Source of the DNA: Antedon mediterranea
Taxonomy: Eukaryota; Echinodermata; Crinoidea; Comatulida; Antedonidae
Assembly (NCBI RefSeq): GCF_964355755.1
Contig: NC_092678.1
Location: 15,038,922 to 15,102,921 of the forward strand
Reading direction: 5' to 3'
Length of the DNA: 64,000 nucleotides
Positions 49,248 to 60,722 of this stretch are shown piece by piece (the first letter of the stretch is position 1; every line of letters begins with the position of its first letter). Both the position numbers and the translations under genes were made by a program. The notes below the pieces were generated by a model. It saw only the letters and a list, made by a program, of their open reading frames with translations. It did not search any database and was not told where the DNA came from.

Positions 49248-52200
49248 GTGAGTTGTAAAGTTGAAGAGTTACAATACTATACGAACACGGCTACGAAAAA
49301 CATAAATGCTATCATTTTTTTTAATTATTGATGTAACTCATTCTATATTTCATATTTGACCATTACAGATTACAAGATGCTTTTAAGATGAATGACTTGC
49401 AACAAATTAAAGAAATATGTCAGAAAAATCCAGATCTTTTGAAAAACAAAGATGAGGTAAAACAAAAGATAGACTTTCCATATTATTACTAATAAGAAAG
49501 TATAGTAATTCATTTAGTTCCAAGAAGATCATACATTTATGTAAATTGTAAAGTGTAATCATTATACCTATATTCAAATATAATGAATACTGTTTAATAT
49601 CCTGGATCAATAACATATGCTTTAGTGACGAATGCTGCAAATTAAATAAATAAATAAATTTAGTGACATTATTTATCGGTACTTACTGTTAATGTTTGTC
49701 TTAAATTATGAGATCGATGTGTACGGTTACTGTAGAGGGTTGGCCGATTAGTTAGACGGTCAGAATGACAGTTTCAAGTCAAGAGCCATTTTTTTGTATG
49801 TGAAATAATTATAATAATTAAGTTCATCCAAATCCAATCTAGTAAAACTTTTTCGAAATCATTATCTATATATAAATTTACGTAAGGGAAAAATTCGGTA
49901 AATCGCGCGTTATTTCTAGAATGTTTACTCGATGGTATATAAAGTTGGTTCGTACATTCGGTACTGATTTTAACCGCCTGATGTAACCCTGTTTACTAAT
50001 TAAATTGAGTTCGATAATTAGTTATTGACGATTAAAACGAATTTAGGTTCAACGATTTGCCCCAAATAGGGGTGTTTTTCGATCGTGGTATACACTGTCT
50101 AATGGATGTCCGTCTTGAAAAATACCCGCAGACGATAATACGAGGATGCTTCGCATTTTCCTATCTTCTCCTACGATAATTGTTTTTAATGGCTGAAAAC
50201 CGGTTGAACAGCTCGAGTACAGCATCATAATGTTGAAGACAGGCCGATTTTCTTTAAAAAATACTATTTTGATAGATTTAATATACGTTTATACAAATGT
50301 ATTGATTTGCGATGAATGGAACATTCCAATCTCTGTTCCACAAGTGTCTATTCCCTCAGGCGTCGTAAAGGCAAGTACTGTATACTCATAACAGAAATTC
50401 GATCCATTTTTTTTTTCAATCTGTGCTGCAGAGGTTGGATATACATTTTTTTTAAACGGATAAAGAGCTAGCGTTTTCACTCGCCGTATATTATTTATAA
50501 ATCTTTATTATTGCAGTTAAACCACCCACATCATCACCCTTCCCTCACTGGCATGAGTAGCGTTGTAAAACCAGTAAAGGATAGGCCTACGGTACATCAC
50601 ATGCCCTAAACGCAGAACAACTTTGGTGGGTAGGGTAGGAACCAACTTAAGTATGAATTGGCTCTAAGAAACAATTGAAAACCATTAGGCCTACTAATTA
50701 AGTTAAGTTAAATAATTTAATATTTATTGACGATTAAATCGAATTTATGATTTTCCCGAATAGAGGTGGTTTTCACAAATTGTTTTACATTATATAAACA
50801 TATACACGTCGTAGTGATGTATCGTTACATGTAGGGCCCACTGTACTATTTCAATCGACTAGGACGGTGATAGTTTCAACAAAGTATTACATCGCAATGT
50901 TTTACTGTGTTTAGTGGTATATTATTTGTAAAACATGAAAACAATAATAATAATAATAATAATAACTGGTACTTGATATAGCGCATTATGCTGAAAGCCT
51001 CAATGCGCTTTACAAAGACAGAACAATTTATAAATTTACAAATTAAAAAGTGGGTTTTGAGGAGAGATTTGAAGACACTGGTGGAAGTAGCCTGACGGAT
51101 TTCAATAGGCAACGCATTCCATAGAGAAACGGATGCCAAAGAAAATGAACGATTTCCATAAAACTTAGTGGAAGGATGAAATATATGGGCAAGAAGAGAC
51201 TCGGATCTAGATCTCAGAGACCGCTTAGGAACATAAGGTTGAATAAGTTCAATTAATATTTCGTTACTAAATGGATAAAGAATAATATTAAAAAATTGTT
51301 CCTCTTTGCACCCATCCTCTTCCCCATATCCATCCCTCAACCCTAATGTTACATACAAAACACAAATTAAGTTTGTTTAAATTTGACTTAAACAATTGGT
51401 TTCTCTTTCGGAAGTAATTCACATGGTGCTAATTTTAGTTGAGTACATAAATCACAGTGTCTATTTATTCGTTCCTGTAGGCTGTAAACGACATGTATTA
51501 TTGTCCTGCGGTACGTACATATGAAATCGCCAGTTTTTTAACGCTGAAATTATTATGTATTCGAGAACCATCTGTGTCTGTGGGCACGACCTAGATGGTA
51601 CGCGAGCGAAGCGAGCGTACCATCTAGTACAGATAATTCATAATGGTGACCAGACTCACATGTCTTTGTCAATCGACAACAGCAACTTTGTATTCACTTT
51701 TTTCGCTTATCATTATAGTAATTATAATTATTTTTTACTTCAGGGTTGTAACATAGCTGTTTGTGAGTATAAATGTAACTGATTTTAGTCATCAAAACAG
51801 TATTTAATTTACAACAGTTGTTAATTATTATGTGACATGAATAAAAAACATGTGTGCATTACAGCTGTAATCTATATTTATAAACTACATGATTATGATT
51901 TCTTTCTAGCAAGGATACACTCCACTACATGACTATTTACTATGTGCCAACTCTACAACAGAAATAGTGGATTATCTCATACGGCACGGCGCATCAGCAA
52001 CGTCACAAACTATGGTAATGTACACAAAATCATAATGCCCATACGATTACAGTAGGTCTTTATGTCGTTATTATTAAAACAGTAGGCCTATCTGTTCCAG
52101 CAAACATCTCATTTCATTTATAATTTGTCATTTATATTTAAATTAATTATTTAGAATTATTTATTGCGAATTTTTGAAGCAGTTATGGAATGAAACAATA

Positions 52201-55200
52201 AACGAAGGCATGCAATAACCGACATTTGTTTATAGAAACAATAATACATTGCATAAAGTCAATTATGACATCATTATAATCGATTGTCATTCACACATTT
52301 AATTACAATTATAGTAGTACTTCAATGTATCTGTCTAATTTGTTTAAGTTGGTTTAAATAATATAATAATCAACTCTTGAATACTTTTATTTGGGTTATA
52401 TTTTATATAAAGGCGTAAATTTTCTTTTTTGATTCAATCAAGTTAGTTCGATAGTTATGTACGAAATAAAAAAGTACTTACTACGACGTTTTGCAAACCG
52501 GTTTTTAAGTAGACTGATTGTTAGTTGCGTTGACGTTGGTCAGTACGGCGTGTTATATGTGACAAGCCAGATGTGTTGTAAATAAAGTACAAATAAATTT
52601 AGGTGGTTTTTATTGTTTTGTACACTCAGAAGATGTTGTCATGACACTGTAGAATTTACAACCATTATCAATGTGGCATGACCGAAAAATATGATTGCAT
52701 TACATCTGGAATTGATATTTACTACTACATGTTTATGATTTCTTTCTAGCTTGGATACACTCCACTACATGTGTATTTAGGATGTTCCAATCCTACAAAA
52801 GAAATAGTGGATTTTCTCATACAACACGGCGCACAAGTAACGTCACAAAATAAGGTAACATACAATTTTAGGAGGTCTATTATGCAAGTTTTAATAAAAC
52901 ATTATCGGTTCAAGCAAACATCTCTATTTCATTTGTAATATGTAATTTATAATTAATATTAATTATTTTGAATTATTTATTGAGAAGCAGTTATTGAATG
53001 AAGCAAGAAATTAAGACATGCCATAACCGACATATATTTTTAGAAACAATACTACATTGCATAAAGTCAATTAATATTAATTCACACATTGTATTACAAT
53101 TATAGTAGCACTTTAATTTATCTGTCTAGGTTGTTTAAGTTGGTTTATATAATATAATAATCGACTCTTGAAATAATTTTATTTGGGTCCTATTTTATAA
53201 AGGCGTAGACAAGTAGACTGTTGCGTTGACGTTGGTCAGTACGGCATGCTATATGTAACAAGCTATGTGTGGTAAATAATGTACAAATTAATTTAACTGA
53301 TTTTTATTGTTTTGTACATTCAGAAGATTTTGTCATAACAATGTACAATTTACAACCATTATCAATGTGGCATGACCAAAATATACGATTGCATTACAGC
53401 TGGAATTGATATTTATAAACTACATGATTATGATTTCTTTCTAGCTTGGACACACTCCACTACATGTGAATTTACTATATGGCAATCCTACAACAGAAAT
53501 AGTGGATTGTCTCATACAACACGGCGCAGATGTATCGTCACAAAATGAGGTAACATACAATTTTAGGAGGTCTATTATGCCAGTATTAATAAACATTATC
53601 GGTTCAAGCAAACATCTCTATTCGATTCATGACGTCTCTTTTATAATTATATGAATTACTTAGAAGTATGTATTACAAATTCAAAAACAATTATAAAATA
53701 AAAAATTAATTAATTAAAAACTGTATTATGCAGAAATGCCATGATCGATATGTGTTTGTAAAACAATTATAACTAAGTGCGTCTCGCCAATTATGACGTC
53801 ATATAATCGATTGTCATTCACACATTTGTATTACAATTATAGTAGTTCTTCAATTTCTCTGTCTATTTTTTTTAAAGTTGGTTAGAATATAATTAATATT
53901 CTTGAATTAATTTCATTGGGTCTTAATTTAACATAAACAAAATATGAATACATTGCATGAATATGACTTCTTTCTAGTATGGAGACACTACACTACATAG
54001 GTATTTGTGATATTCTAACAGCAATAGTGACTTGTGTCACATAGTATGGTGCATCAGTAACATCACAACATGTAGTAATGTACATACAATCATAGTGGTA
54101 TTTATGTCATTATTGTGAAAACAGTATCTGTTCCAGCAAATATCTCTATTTCATTTATAATATGTAACTTATAATTAATATTAATTATTTTGAATTATTT
54201 ATTGCGAATTTTAGAAGCAGTTATTGAATGAAGCAAGAAATGAAGACATGCCATAACCGACATGTTTTTTTAGAAACAATATTACATTGCATAAAATCAA
54301 TTAATATTTAATTCACACATTGTATTACAATTATAGTAGCACTTTAATTTATCTGTCTAGGTTGTTTAAGTTGGTTTATATTATATAATAATCGACTTTT
54401 GAAATAATTTTATTTGGGTCCTATTTTATAAAGGCGTAGACAAGTAGACTGTTGCGTTGACGTTGGTCAGTACGGCATGCTATATGTAACAGGCTATGTA
54501 TGGTAAATAATGTACAAATGAATTTAGCTGGTTTTTATTGTTTTGTACACTCAGAAGATTTTGTCATAACAATGTAGAATTTATAACTATTATCAATGTG
54601 ACATGACCAAAATATACGATTGCATTACAGCTGGAATTAATATTTACTACTACATGGTTATGATTTCCTTCTAGTCTGGATATACTCCACTACATTTGTA
54701 TTTACTATGTGCCAACCATACAACAGAAATAGTGGATTGTCTCATACAACACGGCGCAGAAGTAACGTTACGAAATAAGGTAACATACAATTTTAGGAGG
54801 TCTAATATGCCAGTATTAATTAAAACATTATCGGTTTAAGCAAACATCTCAATTCCATTTATGACGTCTCTTTTATAATAATATGAATTATTTAGAAGTA
54901 GGTATTGCAAATTCAAAAACAGTTATTAAATAAAAAAAATAAATTAATCAAAAACTATATTTTGCAGACATGCCATGATCGATATGTGTTTGGAAAAACA
55001 ATTATTCCATAGTATAACTAAGTGCGTCTCGCCAATTATGACGTCATATAATCGATTGTAATTCAAACATTTGTATTACAAGTATAGTAGTTCTTAAATT
55101 TATCTGTCTATTTTTTTAAGCTGGTTAGAATATAATTATTATTCTTGAACTAATTTCATTGGGTCTTAATTTAACATAACAAAAAAATATGAATAAATTA

Positions 55201-58200
55201 CATGAATATGACTTCTTTCTAGTATGGAGACACTACACTACATAGGTATTTGCGATATTCTAACAGCAATAGTGACTTGTGTCACATAGTATGGCGCATC
55301 AGTAACATCACAACATGTAGTAATGTACATACAATCATAGTGGTATTTATGTAATTATTATGAAAACAGTATCTGTTCCAGCTAACATCTCTATTTTATT
55401 TATAATATGTAATTTATAATTAATATTGATTATTTTGAATTATTTATTGCGAATTTTAGAAGCAGTTATTAAATGAAACAAGAAATGAAGACATGCCATA
55501 ACCGACATATATTTTTAGAAACAATATTACATTGCATAAAGTCAATTAATATTAATTCACACATTGTATTACAATTATAATAACACTTCAATGTATCTGT
55601 CTAGGTTGTTTAAGTTGGTTTATATAATATATAATAATTAACTCTTGAAATAATTGTATTTGGGTCCTATTTTATAAAGGCGTAGAAAAGTATACTGTTG
55701 CGTTGACGTTGGTCAGTACGGTATGCTATGTAACAAGCTATGTGTGGTAAATAATGTACAAAAGAATGTAGCTTGTTTTTATTGTTTTGTACATTGCGAA
55801 GATTTTGTCATAACAATGTAGAATTTACAACCATTATCAAAGTTGCATGACCGAAATATATGATGGCATTACAGCTGGAATTGATATTTACTACTACATG
55901 ATTATGATTTCTTTCTAGATTGGAGACACTCCACTACATTTGTATTTACGATGGTCCAATCCTACAATAGAAATATTGGAATATCTCTTACAACACGGCG
56001 CATCTGTAACGTCACAAGATGAGGTAACATACAACTTTAGGAGGTCTATTATGCCAGTATTAATAAAACATTATCGGTTCAAGCAAACATCTCTATTCCA
56101 TTTATGACGTCTCTTTTATAATTATATGAATTATTTAGAAGTAGGTATTGCAAATTTAAAAATACTTATTAAATAAAAAAATAAATTAATTAAAAACTAT
56201 ATTATGCAGACATGCCATGATCGATATGTGTTTGTAAAAACAATTATTCCATAGTATGACTAAGTGCGTCTCGCCAATTATGACGTCATATAATCGATTG
56301 TAATTCAAACATTTGTATTACAATTATAGTAGTTCTTCAATTTATCTCTCTATTTTTTTAAGCTCGTTAGAATATAATTATTATTCTTGAACTAATTTCA
56401 TTGGGTCTTAATTTAACATAACAAAAAAATATTAATACATTACATGAATATGACTTCTTTCTAGTATGGAGACAATACACTACATAGGTATTTGCGATAT
56501 TCTAACAGCAATAGTGACTTGTCTCACATAGTATGGCGCATCAGTAACATCACAACATGTAGTAATGTACATACAATCATAGTGGTATTTATGTCATTAT
56601 TATGAAAACAGTATCTGTTCAAGCAAACATCTCTATTTCATTTATAACATGTAATTTATAATAAATATTAATTATTTTGATTTATTTATTGCGAATTTTA
56701 GAAGCAGTTATTGAATGAAGAAAGAAATGAAGACATGTCATAACCGACATGTTTTTTAGAAACAATATTACATTGCATAAAAGTCAATTAATATTAATTC
56801 ACACATTATATTACAATTATAGTAGCACTTCAAGTTATCTGTCTAGTTTGTTTAAGTTGGTTTAAATAATATAATAATCAACTCTTGGAATACTTTTATT
56901 TGGATCCTATTTTATAAAGGCCTAAATTTTCTTTTTTTATGCAATCAAATACGATAGATAAGTACGAAATTATGTGGAATGTTTTGGCCTTCCGAAAAAA
57001 TTGTATTTATTTTGTTTGAACTATGTCAAAGGTCAAATGTCAAATAATGCAATTCAGTGACCACAAAAAGTAATCCTTATATATACAGGCCTCACGTCCT
57101 GGGACAGTAAATTACCCCCATATGGGATACGGGCCACGTATTCAAAGGGTTAAGTGTCTATTTTGTTTTATTTCTAAAAGCAATCAATTTTAAATACAAA
57201 TTTGCAGAGTCATCGCAAATGATATTAGTGCTCACTGTAAAATGAATGTTTGAAAATCCATGCAGTCAAAAAATTATCTTTGTTTTTGTTTTTTTGTGTG
57301 TAAAAATATTAAAATTATAGACGTTTGTTGTGTTATTGATTAATATGTCAGTTATTTTCCGTCCTCATATTTGGTATAAGAAAAGAATACTGCATTTCAT
57401 TGTCGTCTGGTAAATTATCGTGTTTTATAAAAGTTTCCAAAGTGTAATTATCATTTCCGTCTGGATAACAGTGATAAAAGTTGAATTTACTTGAATATTC
57501 TTGCAGTCTCCCGTTGTTGTTCAGTTGAATGTCTTGATTTGTGGTGTTAATAATGTTTGGTGGTTTGTATTTAAGATGATTAGCAATATATCTTTTCTGT
57601 TAGTGTAGGCCAAATTAGAAAGAAGTGAATATAATTGCAACTTCGTCCTCATTGTTTGTACCTCCTTAAATACAATAGCTTACATTCTTTGCAAATAAAT
57701 TACATAAAACAAACAATTAAAAATCAACCAAAAAATAACAAAACACAGTGTAAGCATAATGTACTTCACACTATTTCATATCATACACCTATCGGGAGCT
57801 AATGAAATTACCAGCCAATCAGATATTATATCGGCCTAAAAATGAGCCAATTCCCGTTTCACCTTGGCCGAATCATCCCGCATTCAGCTATTTCATAGAC
57901 CTTGTATTTATTGAGAAACATAACCTACGGTAGCCTAGTGTTATCACTGTATTTAGTGTTTGGAAAAATGGTAAAGGGTTGCCGAATTAAGTTTGGCGGG
58001 AGCGATGTTCATGAGGTGGAAACATGAGCAAGAATACAGTTTTGTAGGCCTACCGCCCGTTTTATTTGAAATGTGGCACGGAGTTCTGCCGCTATATTAT
58101 AACTTCAGCTGCGCTATTCACATCACGTGTGCTCTCTCGATATCGATATTGCTACTTACCCTAGTGATCTAATTGTGACGAATGAAAATGGCCAATAATT

Positions 58201-60722
58201 TCCGAAAGCGGCCTTCGGCAATTGCAAAGAAATTGGCCTAAAACACATTTTTTCGTAGACATTTTCGTTATGATATAGACTAATGGATAGAGGAGAATTA
58301 AAAGGTGCCCCATCTCGAACGGCGCTAGAATCAGTTTGGGAGGAGATTTTGGCTTAGTGCTATTATAGATTGAGCCCACGTTCACAGACCAATAATACAC
58401 CAGCAAACCCTTTTATTTTAATTTGTTTTTGTTGTATTATAATTACTTTTCTACAATTATTTGCTGCAATAACATGTATGTATAAACATCATGATTATGA
58501 ATTAATTATACGACGGAATTTCCCATGTCACATACATATCTCTAAAGCCTAATTTATTGAATAAACGTCCTGCTTTGAATAAATTCCCTCTCAGATAGAC
58601 AAATAGAGTGAGTGAGTGGCCGAGCGGTTAAGAGAGTGGAACCGTAGCCATAACGTAAGGGGTCAAGGCTCACTCGCTCCATGGTTCTTCTGGTGGTAGA
58701 GAAAGAGTCTTCTCGGATAAAGACTATAAACCGTAGGTCCAGTATACAAATCTAGCTCATGTGCATTTTAAAGAAAGTAGTGCATATTATATTTATACGA
58801 GTAGGTGGTTACACCGTTGTACTACATTACTAAGCAGCCACAAACTAACTAACGAGGGCCCTTCCTTAAAAAAAAACTGGATAGGCCACCCTCATTAAAT
58901 ATGGTAATAAATAAAAATAAATAGAATCTCAAAAATGGTATACTTACCATCTAAGATACCGACAAAAAAGTTTAGGTTTAGTTCTACGAATTGATCATTA
59001 TATTTGACCAATATATATCCATTCAAACATGCATAACATTTAAAAGTAGTTGAAGATGTATTGTCCCCTTGACAAAATAATTGGTTTACATTTTTGGTTG
59101 AATATGCCATTTTAATTTCACGTAATAGTTATTCACTTTGACCAAAGTTTGGATTGAAAAAAAAATATTTACCTGAGAAAACTGTATTGTAAATCAAAAT
59201 ATTGTAAAATTGTATGCAAGACAATGAATAAGTAAAATCATTATTTTCTTTGGGTTTTTTTCTTATAGAAGTGAATAGTTTTATTAAAACTGCAAAATTA
59301 TCTATTCAAAGTCTGACTTTATAGCTCTTTAATGTTCATGATTTTGGGGGCAATACATCTTTAATTAATAATAATAATTATTATTATTATATGGTAGCCA
59401 ATCACCAAAAATGGTGGTTGCCCAAACGGCCATACATCATTGTACAACCTGGAATCTCTCAACCACCCGATTCCTACCTCTGGATTATCTAGCTGTGTGT
59501 CAGACAATTCTAAATTAATGTGAAACTGCAGTTCTAATTAAAGTTGGTACCATATTTTACGATTTGTATCAACTATTAAACAGTAGCTGTTTCGTCTGGA
59601 TGTAATGTGGTTGTCTCACGCCATGAGCAGCAGATTTGATCTGATGTTTTTTGATATTATGATGATGTGTTTTCTTTTTTAAATATCTCTAACAATCTAG
59701 ATTTTCAACTTTTCAATTATTAGTTGTATCATCATCCTCACCATATCCTTTTCAAATACATCTCTTATCACTATTGTTGATCATCTTTTAAACCACTTTC
59801 CGATTTGCTGGAACCATTTTAAACAACTGAGCCAATGTAAGATGCAATGCCTCGCGAGCTTATGAATACGTTGTAATAAGCCAGCTTTACTACAATTCTG
59901 GTGTTGTAGTTGTTCAAGAGTCGCTTATATTCGGCAAACTTTGATTTTGCAATCATTTCAAAGTTACCGGTTCCCATTTCTTTATAAATGATCAAACTAT
60001 CAAGTGATCTAAAACTTTCTGACTTTCTTACTGCATTTCACCATTCCTAATAATGGAGTATGGGTATTATTCATGTTTTCAGTTGTTACATTATATAACA
60101 GTATTTCATTTCATTATTTATTCTGTCTATTTCAATATATAAATAACAAAATGGTCAACCTAAGTGAACTTAATCACTGTAGCGGAGCCGGTTGACCCAA
60201 CCCCAAAGTTATTTATAAGACTCATTATATTTGATGTTTATGACTTCTTCACAGGCAGGAAACACACCGATCAATATTTATCTGAGTCGTGGTGATGTGG
60301 AATTAGAGATATTGTTTTGTCTGATAACCAATGGTGTATCCCCCACATTAACAAAAGAGGTAATTCGTCATAAAAATGTAAATTGAAATAAATCACACTG
60401 GTTGTTTTTGTTCATCCTATAATTACCTTCAAGTGTAAGAAGGTAATGTACTATTGTACTATGTTGTTTAATTATTATTAACACGTTGTAACTGCTCTTG
60501 GTATAATATATTTAGCTCCTTTCAATTAATTTGATTTAGTTATCCATGTTGCATAATCAATCGAAGAGAAATATTTATTTATTAAAAATATAACATTTTT
60601 TATTTGTTTAGGAAGGAAGCAATGCTCTACATGTACATCTAAGTGGTAGATATGTTAAACCTACGTTAGAAATAGTGACTAATCTCATTAAACTTGGTGT
60701 ATCTCCAACATTACAGAATAAG
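49240..60722 (+). CDS. Gene B: N-terminal part of a paralogous ankyrin(-ROCO?) gene, runs off the window
   Basis: Exon 1 gives ATGTCGAG (M, S and two bases of R), exon 2 (49,369-49,456) the N-cap LQDAFKMNDLQQIKEICQKN, then ankyrin exons at 51,910; 52,750; 53,445; 54,675; 55,919; 60,255 and 60,612, all phase 0-0. Together they give 279 codons in one frame. The repeat style and exon lengths match gene A, and the last pair is a copy of the gene A pairs, so gene B is a tandem paralog in the same orientation. A Roc-COR end is expected beyond 64 kb but not seen. Decayed exons at 53,978, 55,223 and 56,465 are skipped. Role as for gene A by inference. Confidence 0.7.
49369..49456 (+). CDS. Gene B exon 2, N-terminal ankyrin cap
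   Basis: Acceptor CATTACAG and donor GTAAAA. LQDAFKMNDLQQIKEICQKN followed by PDLLKNKDE is the usual start of ankyrin proteins (paired helices, then 'D' leading into a G-x-T-P-L-H repeat). Confidence 0.75.
49865..51627 (+). mobile_element. Non-autonomous Helitron, copy 3, with LINE insertion
   Basis: Plus orientation: it starts TCTATATATAAATTTACG after A and ends with the GGTACGC/GCGTACC hairpin, ATCTAG, before T. It is longer than copies 1 and 2 because of a 0.31-kb LINE 3' fragment near 50,942-51,252. A 63-codon open frame on its minus strand (50,289-50,480; contains YPTSAAQIEKKNG) is disrupted in the other copies. Confidence 0.75.
50942..51252 (-). pseudogene. LINE 3' end fragment (CR1/L2-like)
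   Basis: Minus-strand reading SLRSRSESLLAHIFHPSTKF, then NRSFSLASVSLWNALPIEIR and SVFKSLLKTHFL is the C-terminus typical of CR1-type and related reverse transcriptases (G-x-R-S-F-S...W-N-x-L-P). GCGCATTGAGGC and an (ATT)n tail close the 3' end. It is absent from the other Helitron copies, so it inserted later. Confidence 0.75.
51910..52014 (+). CDS. Gene B ankyrin exon
   Basis: Thirty-five codons, phase 0-0, starting QGYTPLHDYL and ending RHGASATSQTM. Acceptor TTTCTAG, donor GTAATG. Confidence 0.8.
52750..52854 (+). CDS. Gene B ankyrin exon
   Basis: Thirty-five codons, phase 0-0, starting LGYTPLHVYL and ending QHGAQVTSQNK. Confidence 0.85.
53445..53549 (+). CDS. Gene B ankyrin exon
   Basis: Thirty-five codons, phase 0-0, starting LGHTPLHVNL and ending QHGADVSSQNE. 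Confidence 0.85.
53978..54074 (+). pseudogene. Decayed ankyrin exon (module copy 1)
   Basis: After CTAG it reads YGDTTLHRYL, then a stop, and the rest (GTGCATCAGTAACATCACAA) is out of frame. Overall length is about 97 nt, not 105. Confidence 0.85.
54675..54779 (+). CDS. Gene B ankyrin exon
   Basis: Thirty-five codons, phase 0-0, starting SGYTPLHLYL and ending QHGAEVTLRNK. Confidence 0.85.
55223..55319 (+). pseudogene. Decayed ankyrin exon (module copy 2)
   Basis: It has the same internal length loss and the same frameshifted 3' part as the copy at 53,978 (YGDTTLHRYLRYSN start). The decay predates amplification; the early TGA of copy 1 is CGA here. Confidence 0.85.
55919..56023 (+). CDS. Gene B ankyrin exon
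   Basis: Thirty-five codons, phase 0-0, starting IGDTPLHLYL and ending QHGASVTSQDE. Confidence 0.85.
56465..56561 (+). pseudogene. Decayed ankyrin exon (module copy 3)
   Basis: Reads YGDNTLHRYLRYSN before shifting frame, as in the other two decayed copies. Confidence 0.85.
57348..57596 (-). CDS. Terminal exon of the kinase-like remnant (unit 1)
   Basis: After acceptor CTAACAG it is open for 82 codons to TGA. It holds KRYIANHLKYKPPN, LNNNGRLQEYSSKFNFYHCY and DNYTLETFIKHDN. The unit 2 copy keeps most residues with several synonymous or mild changes but has a 2-nt length change near its 5' end. It resembles a cytoplasmic tail with tyrosine motifs; no family recognised. Confidence 0.5.
   Translation of the reverse strand, partial: KRYIANHLKYKPPNIINTTNQDIQLNNNGRLQEYSSKFNFYHCYPDGNDNYTLETFIKHDNLPDDNEMQYSFLIPNMRTENN
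58512..58541 (+). pseudogene. Ankyrin exon relic (unit 1)
   Basis: GACGGAATTTCCCATGTCACAT follows an intron similar to that before the 18-kb exons (ACCAGCAAA...TGCAATAACATG). It aligns with the exon start GACGGAAACACCCCGCTGCA but lacks AG at the acceptor (TATAC) and the rest of the repeat. Confidence 0.55.
58609..58922 (+). mobile_element. tRNA-Ser-like SINE (unit 1)
   Basis: Same family as at 27,752: GTGAGTGGCCGAGCGGTTAA, GGGGTCAAGGCTCAC, then TCTTCTCGGATAAAGACTAT. It predates the 4.18-kb duplication because unit 2 has it at the same place. Confidence 0.75.
58948..59110 (-). CDS. Exon-like segment of the kinase-like remnant (unit 1)
   Basis: Starts at an ATG in fair context (AAAATGG) or continues from just upstream. 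It reads MAYSTKNVNQLFCQGDN, FKCYACLNGYILVKYNDQF and ends ILDG at the strong donor GATG/GTAAGT. G-Y-I-L-x-K-x...L could be the post-catalytic kinase helix, but this is weak. The unit 2 copy is frameshifted by 4 nt. Confidence 0.4.
59406..59533 (-). pseudogene. Kinase subdomain VIII-IX exon piece (unit 1)
   Basis: Acceptor TTAATTAG, then LQFHINLELSDTQLDNPEVG and IGWLRDSRLYNDVWPFGQPP to a GTGATT donor. W-L-x-D/E-S...Y-N-D-V-W-x-F-G is the substrate-loop and helix F landmark of tyrosine kinases; the P in place of S and RD in place of APE show decay. Confidence 0.55.
59870..60030 (-). pseudogene. Kinase N-lobe exon piece (unit 1)
   Basis: Acceptor AAATGCAG, then VRKSESFRSLDSLIIYKEMG and TGNFEMIAKSKFAEYKRLL with RIVVKL near the end. 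This is the glycine-rich ATP loop followed by the beta-3 lysine. The frame stays open to a TAA at 59,819, but a GT at 59,869 is a plausible donor. The corresponding piece of unit 2 would be outside the window. Confidence 0.5.
60255..60359 (+). CDS. Gene B ankyrin exon (pair, first)
   Basis: Thirty-five codons, phase 0-0, starting AGNTPINIYL and ending NGVSPTLTKE. A sister of the gene A exons at 5,684 and 7,207. Confidence 0.8.
60612..60722 (+). CDS. Gene B ankyrin exon (pair, second)
   Basis: Thirty-seven codons, phase 0-0, with NALHVHLSGRYVKPTLEIV and LGVSPTLQNK. Nearly identical to gene A exons at 6,030 and 7,545, and the downstream intron is shared for over 200 bp, indicating recent exchange between the two genes. 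Confidence 0.85.

Larger units (their letters stand above)
53270..56770 (+). repeat. Tandem 1.24-kb modules (intact exon plus decayed exon)
   Basis: Intact exons at 53,445, 54,675 and 55,919 (spacing 1,230 and 1,244) alternate with decayed exons at 53,978, 55,223 and 56,465 (1,245 and 1,242). Introns between are also near identical. The module therefore already contained one dead exon when it was amplified. Confidence 0.9.
57348..60030 (-). pseudogene. Tyrosine-kinase-like gene remnant nested in gene B (unit 1)
   Basis: Minus-strand exon-like pieces lie in order. (1) 59,870-60,030, with the glycine loop EMGTGNFEMIAKSKF and RIVVKLAYYN (compare G-x-G-x-F and the VAVK lysine). (2) 59,406-59,533, with VGIGWLRDSRLYNDVWPFG (compare W-x-A-P-E-S...D-V-W-S-F-G). 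(3) 58,948-59,110, 54 codons with ACLNGYILVKYNDQ ending at donor GTAAGT. (4) 57,348-57,596, an 83-codon terminal exon with tyrosine-rich tail. Active receptor tyrosine kinases also need HRDLAARN and DFG, which I do not find between (1) and (2). APES is degraded. So a decayed kinase is most likely. Pieces 3 and 4 are less certain to belong. Confidence 0.5.

Noticed and set aside
58161-58406. Minus-strand 81-codon frame repeated at 62,346-62,591
   Set aside because: It is conserved only because the 4.18-kb segment is duplicated. It overlaps an ankyrin-type intron and no motif or splice context supports it.
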